From assembly GCA_019637445.1 (NCBI GenBank), contig JAHBVS010000001.1:124001-188000 (forward strand): a stretch of 64,000 nucleotides of DNA. The letters run 5' to 3'. Shown here piece by piece: positions 53,479-62,685 of the stretch. Under the pieces are notes generated by a model that was given only the letters and a program-made list of their open reading frames with translations, searched no databases and had not been told where the DNA came from. The DNA comes from Gemmatimonadaceae bacterium. GTDB taxonomy: Bacteria; Gemmatimonadota; Gemmatimonadetes; Gemmatimonadales; Gemmatimonadaceae. A program made the position numbers and the translations under genes. Numbering within the stretch: position 1 is the first letter of the stretch; each line of letters opens with the position of its first letter.

Positions 53479-55276
53479 TACCGAAGGCGTGCACGGTGTA
53501 CCAGGCCGTGTAGGCGAGCAGGCCGCTCAGCGCCGCGTCACCGCCATGCGAGCGCGCCCGGCCATCCTCGTCCACCAACTCGGCGGCGAACCCATCGTGC
53601 AGCGGTGCGCGCCGCAGCCACTCCAGCACCTCGCTGGCATCCGGCCCGAACAGGCGTGCCACCTGCACCACGAGATGTTCGCGACCGGTAATGCGCTTGG
53701 CCGTGCGCCGATACAGCGAATCGGTGCGGTCGATGGCCTCCCACATCGGCAACCACAGCGCCGATCCTACCGAATCGTCGGCGAGATCGTGGTGCCCCGA
53801 GAGGTCCGTCGCCGCGGCCAGCGTGGACTTGGACTCGCCACCCGTGGCGAAATGCCGGCGCAGCGCCGCGCGCACGGCGCTGTGATCCTGGATCTCGCGC
53901 GCCGCCTCTTCGTCGAGCGTACGGCTGAGCGCGTCGAGCGCGTAGGCCACGACGGCGTTGCCGTGCAACGGGAACGGATGCGCCACGGGGCGACCGTCCA
54001 GCGTCACCTCGGAATCGAAGAGCGGGTGCTGTTCGTCACGCCGCGCGGCGAGTTCGTCGCTGGTCGCGTAGAGCGTGTCCGCGAGGATCAGCTCCTCGAC
54101 GATCTGGTCGTCGCCGGTCTCGCGGATGTAGCGCTCCGTGGCCACGGCGTACGAGGCGCAGCCTTCGAGCGTGAAGCCGGGCTCGAAGAGGGTGCCATCG
54201 AGATAGTGCACCCCCCGACCGGGCGAGTAGCCGTGCAGCTCGCAGGCCCGCAGGATGAGCTCGCGCGCCAACGGGGGATCGGCCAACTGCACGGCGGGCA
54301 CCGTCCAGGCCAGCGCTTCCCAATCGCGGACGGTCACGCCCCAGGCGCACCAAGGCGCACGGCTGCGCACGAGATAGAAGTGCGCGTCATCCAGCGCGCG
54401 GCCCACGCCGTAGAAGTACGCGAAGAGCAGGTTGCGGTTGATCAGCGCATCCAGCGAGTCGAGTCCGGTGGACTGCTCCACCGCGCGCAGCGAGTCGCGG
54501 GTCACGGTGAGCAGCGAGCGCCAGCCGCGGCGGCGCATCACGCCCACGGTGGCGACGGCGCCGTCGCGCTCGGGGCCCGCCGCGATGTAGAACGCGGAGT
54601 CCGTGCGCCCACCAGCCGGGATGCTGATGTCGCGCGTGATGGCGTAGGTCGGCGCGCTGCCCTGAGCGACCTGCACGCTTGCCTCACCATCGGCGGCCAA
54701 CGCCAGCGCGCAAATGCCAGGCACCGCCACGCCATCGAGGATCACGACGCCCTGCCCCGCTTCGCGGATGCGATGCGCGTCCTCGGCGGCACGCGGCGTG
54801 CGCACGCGCAGTTGGCGATGCCCCAGCGTGCCCTCAAGCCCGACGCTGATCTCCATCGGCCGCTTCGAGCGGTTCTCAAAGGCCAGCGTGTACACCGCGC
54901 CGGCGATGTCCGCGTCTTGCCCAAACGGCGCGAAGATCGTGCCGCGCACGACCAGTTCGCCCACGGTGGACGTGAAGGTCGGCAACCACGACAGGGCACG
55001 CTCCCAGGCGATGCCGGCGCGGGCAAGCTCCACAACTTCGCCATTCACGCGGATCACGGGCTTGGCCAGCGCCGGCGCCTGGCCGTCCACGAATCCCTCG
55101 CCGCCAGCGAACTCTACCGCCGAGCGCGCGCCGCGGTGCAACAGGCCCACGGCGTGCACCGCCCCGTCGTGAGGGTGGATACACGGCAGGGCGAACCAGT
55201 GGTTGCCGGTGATCTGCCACGAGACCGCGGGCAGCGGGGCGGCAGTGGGCTCGGGCTGAGGCGCGGTCGACGTCAC
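53468..55276 (-). CDS. Six-hairpin glycosidase-like protein
   Basis: About 602 residues if it starts at the GTG at 55276; the frame stays open far upstream, but over the divergent gene. An N-terminal beta-sandwich region (to about 270) is followed by a helical domain with motifs such as WCAWGVTVRDWEALAWTVP, YSPGRGVHYLDGTLFEPG and NAVVAYALDALSRTLDEEAA. This is the style of (alpha/alpha)6-barrel enzymes such as amylo-alpha-1,6-glucosidases. No clear signal peptide. Neither substrate nor catalytic acids can be assigned. Divergent by 43 bases from an exported protein gene. Confidence 0.6.
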   Translation of the reverse strand: MTSTAPQPEPTAAPLPAVSWQITGNHWFALPCIHPHDGAVHAVGLLHRGARSAVEFAGGEGFVDGQAPALAKPVIRVNGEVVELARAGIAWERALSWLPTFTSTVGELVVRGTIFAPFGQDADIAGAVYTLAFENRSKRPMEISVGLEGTLGHRQLRVRTPRAAEDAHRIREAGQGVVILDGVAVPGICALALAADGEASVQVAQGSAPTYAITRDISIPAGGRTDSAFYIAAGPERDGAVATVGVMRRRGWRSLLTVTRDSLRAVEQSTGLDSLDALINRNLLFAYFYGVGRALDDAHFYLVRSRAPWCAWGVTVRDWEALAWTVPAVQLADPPLARELILRACELHGYSPGRGVHYLDGTLFEPGFTLEGCASYAVATERYIRETGDDQIVEELILADTLYATSDELAARRDEQHPLFDSEVTLDGRPVAHPFPLHGNAVVAYALDALSRTLDEEAAREIQDHSAVRAALRRHFATGGESKSTLAAATDLSGHHDLADDSVGSALWLPMWEAIDRTDSLYRRTAKRITGREHLVVQVARLFGPDASEVLEWLRRAPLHDGFAAELVDEDGRARSHGGDAALSGLLAYTAWYTVHAFGIRP

Positions 55277-55319
55277 ATTACTTTGTTCAAGGTTCGCGGG
55301 TAAACTAGCCGACCGCTCT

Positions 55320-56987
55320 GTGATTCGCCCTCTCTCGCTTCCCCTCCTCGCCGTCGCCTGCGCCGCGCTCCTCCCCGTGGAGGCCGCGGCGCAACGCGTG
55401 CTCGGACCCGGCCCCGAGGCCGTGACGATCCCGCGCGGGGTGCTGCGAACGACAATCCGCGTCGAGAACGTGATCCACCGCGGTCGCTGGAACGACGGCC
55501 AGGCCGAGGACCTCGGCGCGGGCCTGAGCATCGGTGGGCTGGCGGCGCCGTACAGCAGTTGGCTTGAGGCGCTGGACAACGCGGCGACGGGGCTCGGCGT
55601 GAACGGGCTCAGTGCCTCGTTGGGTGAGATCGACGTGGACCTGCGGCAGCGCCTTGCGGTGTCGCAGTTGGGGCTGGAGGTCGGCGTCACCGATTGGCTC
55701 ACGTTGAGCGTGAATGCCCCGTTCGTGCGCGCGCGCGCGGAGGCGCAGCTGCGGCTGCGCGGCGATAGCGGAATCGCCACGGCCGGTGTGAATCCGATGG
55801 GCATCGGCAGCGGCGTGGCGGCGTCGAACCGCGCGGTGGTGGACCGCTATCTCTCCGCGAGCACGGCGCTCCTGGCACGGCGCGCCGACTGCCAAGGCAA
55901 CGCCGCGGCGCACCCCGAGTGCGCCGACATCCTCGCCGAGACCGCGCTGGTGGACCTGCTCTCCACCAGCGCCACGGCATTCGGAAATGGACTGGCCAGC
56001 ACCTATGGCGCGAACGGGCTTTCCGCGGGCCTGCCCTTCGTGCCGATGGCTGGGTCCCCCGGTGAGCAGGCGCTGCGCTTCCGCGCCGACTCGATGCGCA
56101 TCGCCTTCGAGCGCTACGGCGTGGTGGATCTCGGTGGTGGCGCCCTGTTGCCGCTCGGCGCGCAGGCGCCGCTGAGCGCGGAACAGCTGGCGGCGCTGGT
56201 GGCCGATCCGCGAACGGGGTTCGGTGCGAAGGATCTGTCGCGGCAGACACGTCAGGATCTTGGCGATGTGGATGTTGGTCTCCGCGTCCGGCTCTTTGAC
56301 AGCTTTGCCGGCGATTCGACGCGTCGCGCCGCGAATCGCTTCGGCCTGCGGCAGACGGTGGGGCTCACCTATCGCATTGGGGGGACGTTCACCGGATTGC
56401 CCGACGATTTCATCGACCTTGGCACCGGCAGCGGATCGAACGCGATCGGGCTGCGCTCGTACACGGATCTCGTGTTTAACGAGCGCTTCTGGGGCACGGT
56501 GACACTGGGCTGGGCGCGCGCCGAGGCCTTCGACCAAGTGATGCGCGTGCCGGACTTTCCGGGCGTGGAATGGCTCGAGAGTTGGCGGCAGACCAGTGTG
56601 CGCGTCACGCCAGGCAACGTGCTCGACCTACGTCTCACGCCGCGCTGGGTGTTGAACGACTACCTACAGCTGGGTGTCGATTGGCGCTGGCGGCAGCGCG
56701 CCGAGGATCGGCACGAACTGTCGACGACCAACGTCACGGACAGCACCGGCACGGCGCGACTGCTCACGCCGGCGGCGCTCGACGCACAAAGTGGATTCAG
56801 CGAACAGCGCTTTGCCTGGCACCTGAGCTACTCGACCTTGCAGGCATTCTCGCAGGGCAAGGCGAGGCTTCCAATGGAGATCGGCTACACGCACGAGCAG
56901 AGCCTGTCCAGCAGCAGCGGCATCGTCCCGCGACGCTGGGAGGACCGCGTGCAGCTGCGTTTTTACACGCGTCTCTTCGGGCGCTGA
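55320..56987 (+). CDS. Exported protein, probable outer-membrane beta-barrel
   Basis: 555 residues from the GTG at 55320. A clear signal peptide (LLAVACAALLPVEAAAQ) is followed by many short alternating strands such as SQLGLEVGVTDWLTLSVNAP, FWGTVTLGWARAEAF and DYLQLGVDWRWRQRA, with Gly turns. The end, VQLRFYTRLFGR, is close to a barrel signature though the last residue is Arg. No family is recognised. The last 25 bases overlap the convergent recN end. Confidence 0.65.
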   Translation: MIRPLSLPLLAVACAALLPVEAAAQRVLGPGPEAVTIPRGVLRTTIRVENVIHRGRWNDGQAEDLGAGLSIGGLAAPYSSWLEALDNAATGLGVNGLSASLGEIDVDLRQRLAVSQLGLEVGVTDWLTLSVNAPFVRARAEAQLRLRGDSGIATAGVNPMGIGSGVAASNRAVVDRYLSASTALLARRADCQGNAAAHPECADILAETALVDLLSTSATAFGNGLASTYGANGLSAGLPFVPMAGSPGEQALRFRADSMRIAFERYGVVDLGGGALLPLGAQAPLSAEQLAALVADPRTGFGAKDLSRQTRQDLGDVDVGLRVRLFDSFAGDSTRRAANRFGLRQTVGLTYRIGGTFTGLPDDFIDLGTGSGSNAIGLRSYTDLVFNERFWGTVTLGWARAEAFDQVMRVPDFPGVEWLESWRQTSVRVTPGNVLDLRLTPRWVLNDYLQLGVDWRWRQRAEDRHELSTTNVTDSTGTARLLTPAALDAQSGFSEQRFAWHLSYSTLQAFSQGKARLPMEIGYTHEQSLSSSSGIVPRRWEDRVQLRFYTRLFGR

Positions 56988-58663
56988 CCGCGCGCGCCCC
57001 GCGCCGCCACGTCCAACAGCTCCCGCGCGTGTTCGCGACTCGTCGCGCTCTCGGCGTCGCCACCCAGCATCCGCGCAATCTCGTCCACGCGATCCTCGGC
57101 ATCCACTACGCCGACATCTGACGTGGTGACCCCACCCTTTGCCGCCTTCTGCACGACGATGTGATGGTGCGCGCGCGCCGCGATCTGCGGCAGGTGGGTG
57201 ATGGCGAAGACCTGATGGTGCGCGGCGACGTCGCGCATCGCATCGCCGACCATCAGGCCGGTGCGACCACCGATGCCCGCGTCGACCTCGTCGAAGATCA
57301 GCGTGGGCACCTGGTCCAGCTGCGCGAGAATGGTCTTCAGCGCGAGCATCACGCGCGCGAGCTCGCCGCCCGAGGCCACCCGCGCCAATGCACGCGCCTC
57401 GTGCCCGACATTGAGCGCGACGCGGAACTCCACATCCTCCGCACCCACCGCGCCGACCTCGGCGCGTTCGCGAAGCTCGACGAGGAAGCGGCCATCCGGC
57501 ATCCCGAGGTCCGGCAGCCGCGCTTCGACGGCCTTGGCCAGTGCGCGGGCCGCAGCGACGCGGCGCTTGCTGAGCGCGGCGGCCGCCTGCGTGAGCGCCT
57601 CGCCGGTCTCGCGCACTCGCGCCTCCAACCCACGCAGGTCCAGCGACGCGGTGTCGAGCAGGTCGAGCTCGGCCTGCGCCTCGCGCCCGGTCCGCAGCAC
57701 CGCCTCGAGCGAGCCACCGTACTTCTTCTGCAGGCGGAACAGCAGGTCGCGGCGCCGTTCGACCTCGTCCAGGCGCGCCGGATCGTGCTCCACGCCCTCG
57801 GCGTAGGACACGGCTTCGCGCGCCAGCTCCTCGAGCGCATACCAGGCGTTGTCGTAGAGCTCCTGCAGGCGCGCCGTGCTGGGATCGATCTTCTGCAGCG
57901 CGGCGAGCGGCTTCTGCAGGTGGCCGAGCGCCTGCATCGGCGAGCCGTCGCCCTGATCCAGCGTGGAGGTGAGATCGCCAATCAACTGCTGCAGTTCCTC
58001 GGCGTGCGACAGGCGGCGCGCCTCGTCGTCGAGCCGCGATTCCTCACCTTCTCGCAACTTGGCCTCGGCGATCTCCTTGGCTACGTGGGCGAGGTAATCC
58101 GCGCGCTTGCTGGCCTCGTCGCGGCGCGCCTGCAGGCTGGCGACGGCCTCACGGGCGGCGCTGGCGGCGTCCCAGGCGGCAGACACCGCCGCCACCTCGC
58201 GCTCCGCCTCGCCGAACGCATCGAGGATCCGGCGCTGCGCCTCTGGCTCCAGCAAGGCCTGCGCCTCGTGCTGGCCGTGCACGTTGACCAGGGCGCGGCC
58301 GACCTCGGCCAACACACCTGCCGTGACCGGTGACCCATTCACCCAGGCGCGCGCACGACCACCGGCTGCAACTTCGCGCTTCAGCACCAGCAGCCCTTCG
58401 TCGCACTCGATGCCGCGGGCATCAAGCATCGAGAGCACATCAGAGCGCCCGTTGAGGTCGAACACGCCCTCGACGCTGGCCTTGTCGGCGCCCGTGCGCA
58501 CGAGGTCGCTGGACGCGCGCTCGCCAATGAGCAACCCGAGCGCACCGACGATGATGCTCTTGCCCGCCCCGGTCTCGCCGCTGAGCACGTTGAAGCCCGG
58601 CGCGAGCGGCAGCGTCACGTCATCGATGATGGCCAGTTGCTTGATGCGCAGCGAAGTCAGCAC
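56963..58663 (-). CDS. recN: DNA repair protein RecN
   Basis: SMC-like ATPase acting in double-strand break repair. 566 residues from the GTG at 58663. Walker A VLSGETGAGKSIIVGALGLL, coiled-coil arms in the middle with a QAQLLEPEAQ-like hinge region, signature VASGGELARVMLALK and Walker B LIFDEVDAGIGG. Follows nadK, its usual neighbour, after a 75-base gap. Confidence 0.96.
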   Translation of the reverse strand: MLTSLRIKQLAIIDDVTLPLAPGFNVLSGETGAGKSIIVGALGLLIGERASSDLVRTGADKASVEGVFDLNGRSDVLSMLDARGIECDEGLLVLKREVAAGGRARAWVNGSPVTAGVLAEVGRALVNVHGQHEAQALLEPEAQRRILDAFGEAEREVAAVSAAWDAASAAREAVASLQARRDEASKRADYLAHVAKEIAEAKLREGEESRLDDEARRLSHAEELQQLIGDLTSTLDQGDGSPMQALGHLQKPLAALQKIDPSTARLQELYDNAWYALEELAREAVSYAEGVEHDPARLDEVERRRDLLFRLQKKYGGSLEAVLRTGREAQAELDLLDTASLDLRGLEARVRETGEALTQAAAALSKRRVAAARALAKAVEARLPDLGMPDGRFLVELRERAEVGAVGAEDVEFRVALNVGHEARALARVASGGELARVMLALKTILAQLDQVPTLIFDEVDAGIGGRTGLMVGDAMRDVAAHHQVFAITHLPQIAARAHHHIVVQKAAKGGVTTSDVGVVDAEDRVDEIARMLGGDAESATSREHARELLDVAARGARGQRPKRRV

Positions 58664-58738
58664 GGGTTCACGCTGTACGCGGCGTCGGGGACGGCGCAAG
58701 CGCGGCAGGGCCGACGCAAGCGCGGGAATGCCGACGCA

Positions 58739-59605
58739 TCAGCCGTCGCGCGCGGGCGGGCCACCCCACCCAAACTTGTTGCGCAGCCGCGTGAAGAACG
58801 TGACGTCTGGGAAGCGCACCAACCCGATGGGATGCCGGCTGCGCGTCACGGTCAGCGAGTGGCCCGGCGCGATCGCGATGCCGACCTGCCCATCCGCCGT
58901 CAGCAACACCTCCTCGGCGGCATCGTCGATCTCGATGCGCACCACCGTGTCCGGCGGCAGGATGGTCGGCCGGATGGCCAGCGTGTGCGCCGCGACGGGC
59001 GTGACGAGGATCGAATCCACCGTCGGCACGACGATCGGGCCACCGGCGGAGAGCGAGTACGCCGTGGAGCCGGTCGGCGTCGCGATCACGACGCCGTCGG
59101 ACGCCAGCCGCGCAATGGGCTCCTCACCCGCGAGGATCCGCATCCGCAGGACGCGGGCGTAGCCGCCCTTGTGCACCACGACGTCGTTGAGCGCGCGCAC
59201 CTGCACGCCGAGCTCGCCGTCGGGACCAATGGTCCGCGCCTCGATCGTCATGCGCGGCTGCACACGGTGTTCGCCCGCGAGAAAGCGTGCGAAGGCCTCG
59301 GGAAACTCGTCGGCCTGACAGGTGGTGAGGAAGCCCAGCTTGCCAAGGTTGACGCCGAAGATCGGTACGTTGGCATCGCCGAGGAAGCGTGCGCCGCGGA
59401 TAAGGGTGCCATCGCCGCCGAGCGTGATGAGCGCGTCGATCTGGCTGGGGTGCCCAAGCGTTGGCGCGCCACGCGCGTACGCGGCGAAGTCCGGCTCGAA
59501 GGCCAGCGAAAAGCCGTGCTTGTCGGACGCCTTGGCGAGGAACTCGAGGATGAAGTCGAGTCCGTCGTAGTCCACGTGCCCGACAACCCCGAGACGCATC
59601 GTCAC
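58739..59605 (-). CDS. nadK: NAD kinase
   Basis: Makes NADP from NAD. 288 residues. ALITLGGDGTLIRGARFL carries the GGDG motif; GVNLGKLGFLTTCQADEF and the DGVVIATPTGSTAYSLSAGG loop are present. GTG at 59605 overlaps the dxs stop (GTGA); ATG at 59599 is an alternative. The dxs-nadK-recN order is conserved. Confidence 0.95.
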   Translation of the reverse strand: MTMRLGVVGHVDYDGLDFILEFLAKASDKHGFSLAFEPDFAAYARGAPTLGHPSQIDALITLGGDGTLIRGARFLGDANVPIFGVNLGKLGFLTTCQADEFPEAFARFLAGEHRVQPRMTIEARTIGPDGELGVQVRALNDVVVHKGGYARVLRMRILAGEEPIARLASDGVVIATPTGSTAYSLSAGGPIVVPTVDSILVTPVAAHTLAIRPTILPPDTVVRIEIDDAAEEVLLTADGQVGIAIAPGHSLTVTRSRHPIGLVRFPDVTFFTRLRNKFGWGGPPARDG

Positions 59606-61494
59606 CCGGCCAGCGCCTCGGTCTCCCGCAGGGCCCGGACGCGGTCGGCAATGCCGGCCGCGTCGAGTCCCACCTGCGCCAGCTGCTTGGCGCGCGAGGC
59701 CGCATACACGATGCGGTCCGGCACGCCGTGCGCGTGCACGCGCACCGGGCTGTCCATCGCGCCGACCACTGCCGCCATGTACGCACCGAAGCCGTTGACC
59801 ACCGTGCCCTCCTCGACCACCAGCAGTTGCTGGTGCGTGGCGAGCAGCGTGGCGAGGGTGCCGGCGTCGTGCGGCTTGAGGTAGCGGCAGTTCACCACCG
59901 TCACCGACAGTCCCTCGGCCTGCAGCACCTCCGCCGCCTTGATCGACTGCCCCACCATCGTGCCTACGGCGAGGATGGCAATCTCCTCACCCTTGCGCAG
60001 CACTTCCCAGCTCGCCTCGGGGATCGCGGGCACGTCCTTGGCGGCCGGTACCAGATCCGGCGCCACGTCGCGCGGATAACGCACGCAGAACGGACCGCTC
60101 TCCATCGCGAGGCCGTTGCGCAGCAGGCCCACGAGTTCGGCGCCGTCCTTGGGCGCCGTCACCGTCATGTTCGGCACGGCCAGCATATAGGCAATGTCAT
60201 AGAGTCCGGCGTGCGTCTCGCCGTCCTCGCCGACCAGCCCCGCACGGTCCAGGCAGAACACCACCGGCAGGTTCTGGATGGCGACGTCGTGGATGATGTT
60301 GTCGTAAGCGCGTTGCAGGAACGTCGAGTAGATCGCCGCCACCGGCTTCACGCCCTCGGCCGCCATGCCCGCCGCGAAGGTGATCGCGTGGCCCTCGGCG
60401 ATCCCCACGTCGAAGAAGCGTGCGGGATGCGCCTTGGCCACCGCGCCGACGCCTGTGCCTGACGGCATCGCCGCGGTGATGGCGATGGCGTTCGGGAAGT
60501 CTTGCATCAGCTCGGCGAGCGCCTTGCCGAAAACGGCCGTGTAGTTCGGGTTGGCCGTCGATGCCTTGAGCTGCTTGCCCGTCTTCGGGTCGTGGCCCGG
60601 AGGGAGCGCGTGCCATTTCTCGCCGTGCTCGCCGGCCGGGAAGCCCTTGCCCTTGGTCGTGATGACGTGGACGAGGCGCGGCCCCTTGAACGCGCGCACC
60701 GCCTTGAAGGTCTCGAGCATCTGCGGGATATCGTGCCCGTTGATCGGGCCGAAGTAGCGGAAGCCAAGCTCCTCGAAGAGCACGCCGGGCGTGAGGAACG
60801 CCTTCACCGACTCTTCCCAGCGCCGCACCAACGCACCGGCGTCCTTGAACACGCCCTTGGCGTGGTCGGCCCAGTCACCGATGGCGCTGCGCAAGCGATT
60901 GTAGATCGGATTGCGCTGCACCTGCGTGAGATACTTGTGCATCGCGCCGACGTTGGGCGCGATGCTCATCTCGTTGTCATTCAGCACCACGATGACATCG
61001 CGGTCGCTGTGGCCGGCGTTGTTCAGTGCCTCATAGGCCAGGCCGGAGCCCAACGAGCCGTCGCCGATGATGGCGACGACCTTGTGGTCCTCACCCTTGA
61101 GGTCGCGGGCGGCCGCCATCCCGAGGGCCGCGGAGATGGACGTGGCCGCGTGGCCGGCGCCAAAGGTGTCGTACTCGCTCTCCGTGCGCTTGAGGAAGCC
61201 GGAGAGCCCGCCCTCCTGCCGCAGGGTGTGCATCCGGTCCTTGCGGCCGGTGAGCACCTTGTGCGGATAGCCCTGGTGCCCGACGTCCCAGACCAGCCGA
61301 TCACGCGGCGTGTCGAAGGCCGCGTGCAGGGCGATGGTGAGTTCCACAACCCCCAGCCCTGCCCCGATATGACCACCGGTTACGGAGCAGGTCGCGATGA
61401 GGAACTCGCGGACCTCCTGCGCAAGGGCGTCGAGTTCGGCAGGCGTCATCCGCCGAAGTTCGGCGGGGTCCTGCACGCGGTCGAGAAGGCTCAT
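59602..61494 (-). CDS. dxs: 1-deoxy-D-xylulose-5-phosphate synthase
   Basis: First enzyme of the MEP isoprenoid pathway, condensing pyruvate and glyceraldehyde-3-phosphate with thiamine diphosphate. 630 residues, full length. Seen: LVWDVGHQGYPHKVLTGR, ThDP site IGDGSLGSGLAYEALNNAG with VLNDNEMSIAPNVG, and DRAGLVGEDGETHAGLYD. ATG start 88 bases after ispA. Confidence 0.97.
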   Translation of the reverse strand: MSLLDRVQDPAELRRMTPAELDALAQEVREFLIATCSVTGGHIGAGLGVVELTIALHAAFDTPRDRLVWDVGHQGYPHKVLTGRKDRMHTLRQEGGLSGFLKRTESEYDTFGAGHAATSISAALGMAAARDLKGEDHKVVAIIGDGSLGSGLAYEALNNAGHSDRDVIVVLNDNEMSIAPNVGAMHKYLTQVQRNPIYNRLRSAIGDWADHAKGVFKDAGALVRRWEESVKAFLTPGVLFEELGFRYFGPINGHDIPQMLETFKAVRAFKGPRLVHVITTKGKGFPAGEHGEKWHALPPGHDPKTGKQLKASTANPNYTAVFGKALAELMQDFPNAIAITAAMPSGTGVGAVAKAHPARFFDVGIAEGHAITFAAGMAAEGVKPVAAIYSTFLQRAYDNIIHDVAIQNLPVVFCLDRAGLVGEDGETHAGLYDIAYMLAVPNMTVTAPKDGAELVGLLRNGLAMESGPFCVRYPRDVAPDLVPAAKDVPAIPEASWEVLRKGEEIAILAVGTMVGQSIKAAEVLQAEGLSVTVVNCRYLKPHDAGTLATLLATHQQLLVVEEGTVVNGFGAYMAAVVGAMDSPVRVHAHGVPDRIVYAASRAKQLAQVGLDAAGIADRVRALRETEALAG

Positions 61495-61582
61495 AACAGA
61501 TGGAAACGGGGAAAGGACATCGTAGGTTGCGTGGGACGGGCGTCCGGCGCCAGTGCGAACGGGAAGGAATCCGGGCTTGGCT

Positions 61583-62485
61583 TCACGAGCGGCGCGAGAC
61601 GACGAACTGCGCCAGCGACTCCAGCTCGGCCGTCAGGGATCCCTGCGCCGCGAGACCCGCGCAGGCCTCCCGCACCAAGGCCTCCGCGCGTGCCTTGGCG
61701 CCGGCAACGCCGAGCAGGGCCGGATAGGTGCTCTTCCGAAAGGCCAAGTCCTTCCCAGCCGTCTTGCCCAGCTGGTCGGTGGTGGCGGTGATGTCGAGCA
61801 CGTCGTCGGCAATCTGGAACGCGAGGCCGACCGAGGCGCCATAGTGGGCGAGGGCGTCGAGCTGCTCGGCTCCGGCGCCGGCGGCGAGGCCGCCGAGCCG
61901 CATCGAGGCCTCGATCAGCGCGCCGGTCTTGGCGCGGTGGATGCGCTCGAGCTGCGCGAGGTCGAGCTCCGTGCCTTCGCCCTCGAGATCGAGCAACTGC
62001 CCGCCGATCATTCCGGTAGCGCCCGACGCCCGCATCAGTACGCGGACGATCTCGCCGGCGACCGCGGGCTCGACCCCGAGCTCAAGCGCGGCATCGCAGG
62101 CCGCGCGCGCGGCGAGCGGCACCATTGCCATTCCTGCCGCGGTAGCTGTCGGGACGCCATACACCTTGTGCACCGTGGGTCGCCCGCGGCGCATATCGTC
62201 GTCGTCCATGCACGGCAGGTCGTCGTGCACCAGCGAGTACGCGTGCACGACCTCGACGGCGGCCGCGATGCCGGAGACGTCGCTCGTGCCACCCGCAGCA
62301 CGATGCGACGCCATTACGAGAATGGCGCGCAGGCGCTTGCCCTCCCCCGCCAACGCGTAGCGAATGGCCTGCGTGACCTGGTCGTCGCGGTCGCCGAGGT
62401 AGCGGTCGACGAGCGCCTCAAGGGCGCGCCCCGCGGCAGCACGGTCGGCGGCGAAGTCGATCGACGAGACGTCCGTCCCGCTCAT
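61583..62485 (-). CDS. ispA: Short-chain polyprenyl diphosphate synthase (farnesyl/geranylgeranyl type)
   Basis: 300 residues, all helical. First aspartate-rich motif SLVHDDLPCMDDDDMRRGRP and second motif IADDVLDITAT, plus GKRLRAILVMASHRAAGG. The four-residue insertion in the first motif fits bacterial farnesyl-type enzymes, though product length cannot be proven. ATG overlapping the xseB stop. Confidence 0.94.
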   Translation of the reverse strand: MSGTDVSSIDFAADRAAAGRALEALVDRYLGDRDDQVTQAIRYALAGEGKRLRAILVMASHRAAGGTSDVSGIAAAVEVVHAYSLVHDDLPCMDDDDMRRGRPTVHKVYGVPTATAAGMAMVPLAARAACDAALELGVEPAVAGEIVRVLMRASGATGMIGGQLLDLEGEGTELDLAQLERIHRAKTGALIEASMRLGGLAAGAGAEQLDALAHYGASVGLAFQIADDVLDITATTDQLGKTAGKDLAFRKSTYPALLGVAGAKARAEALVREACAGLAAQGSLTAELESLAQFVVSRRS

Positions 62486-62685
62486 TCCTTCACCTCGAAC
62501 ACGCCCTCCGCCTGTTCGAGCAGGGTGCGCACCTTGCCCTCGGCGTCCTGCAATGCGGCGCTGGCCTCGCGCAGGCGTGCGATGCCCTCCTCGAAAAGCT
62601 TCAGCGCTTCCTCGAGCGGCACGTCGTCGCGGTCCAGGGCAGCGGCGATCTGCTCCAAGCGGGCGAGCGATTGTTCGAAGGTCAT
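62482..62685 (-). CDS. xseB: Exodeoxyribonuclease VII small subunit
   Basis: 67 residues, helical, with MTFEQSLARLEQIAAALDRD and LEEALKLFEEGIARLREASA. ATG overlapping the xseA stop by four bases. Forms exonuclease VII with several XseB per XseA. Confidence 0.96.
   Translation of the reverse strand: MTFEQSLARLEQIAAALDRDDVPLEEALKLFEEGIARLREASAALQDAEGKVRTLLEQAEGVFEVKE

Noticed and set aside
55305-56537. Minus-strand open frame opposite the exported barrel gene
   Set aside because: The plus-strand reading has a clear signal peptide and patterned strands; the minus reading is Arg/His-rich with no domain.
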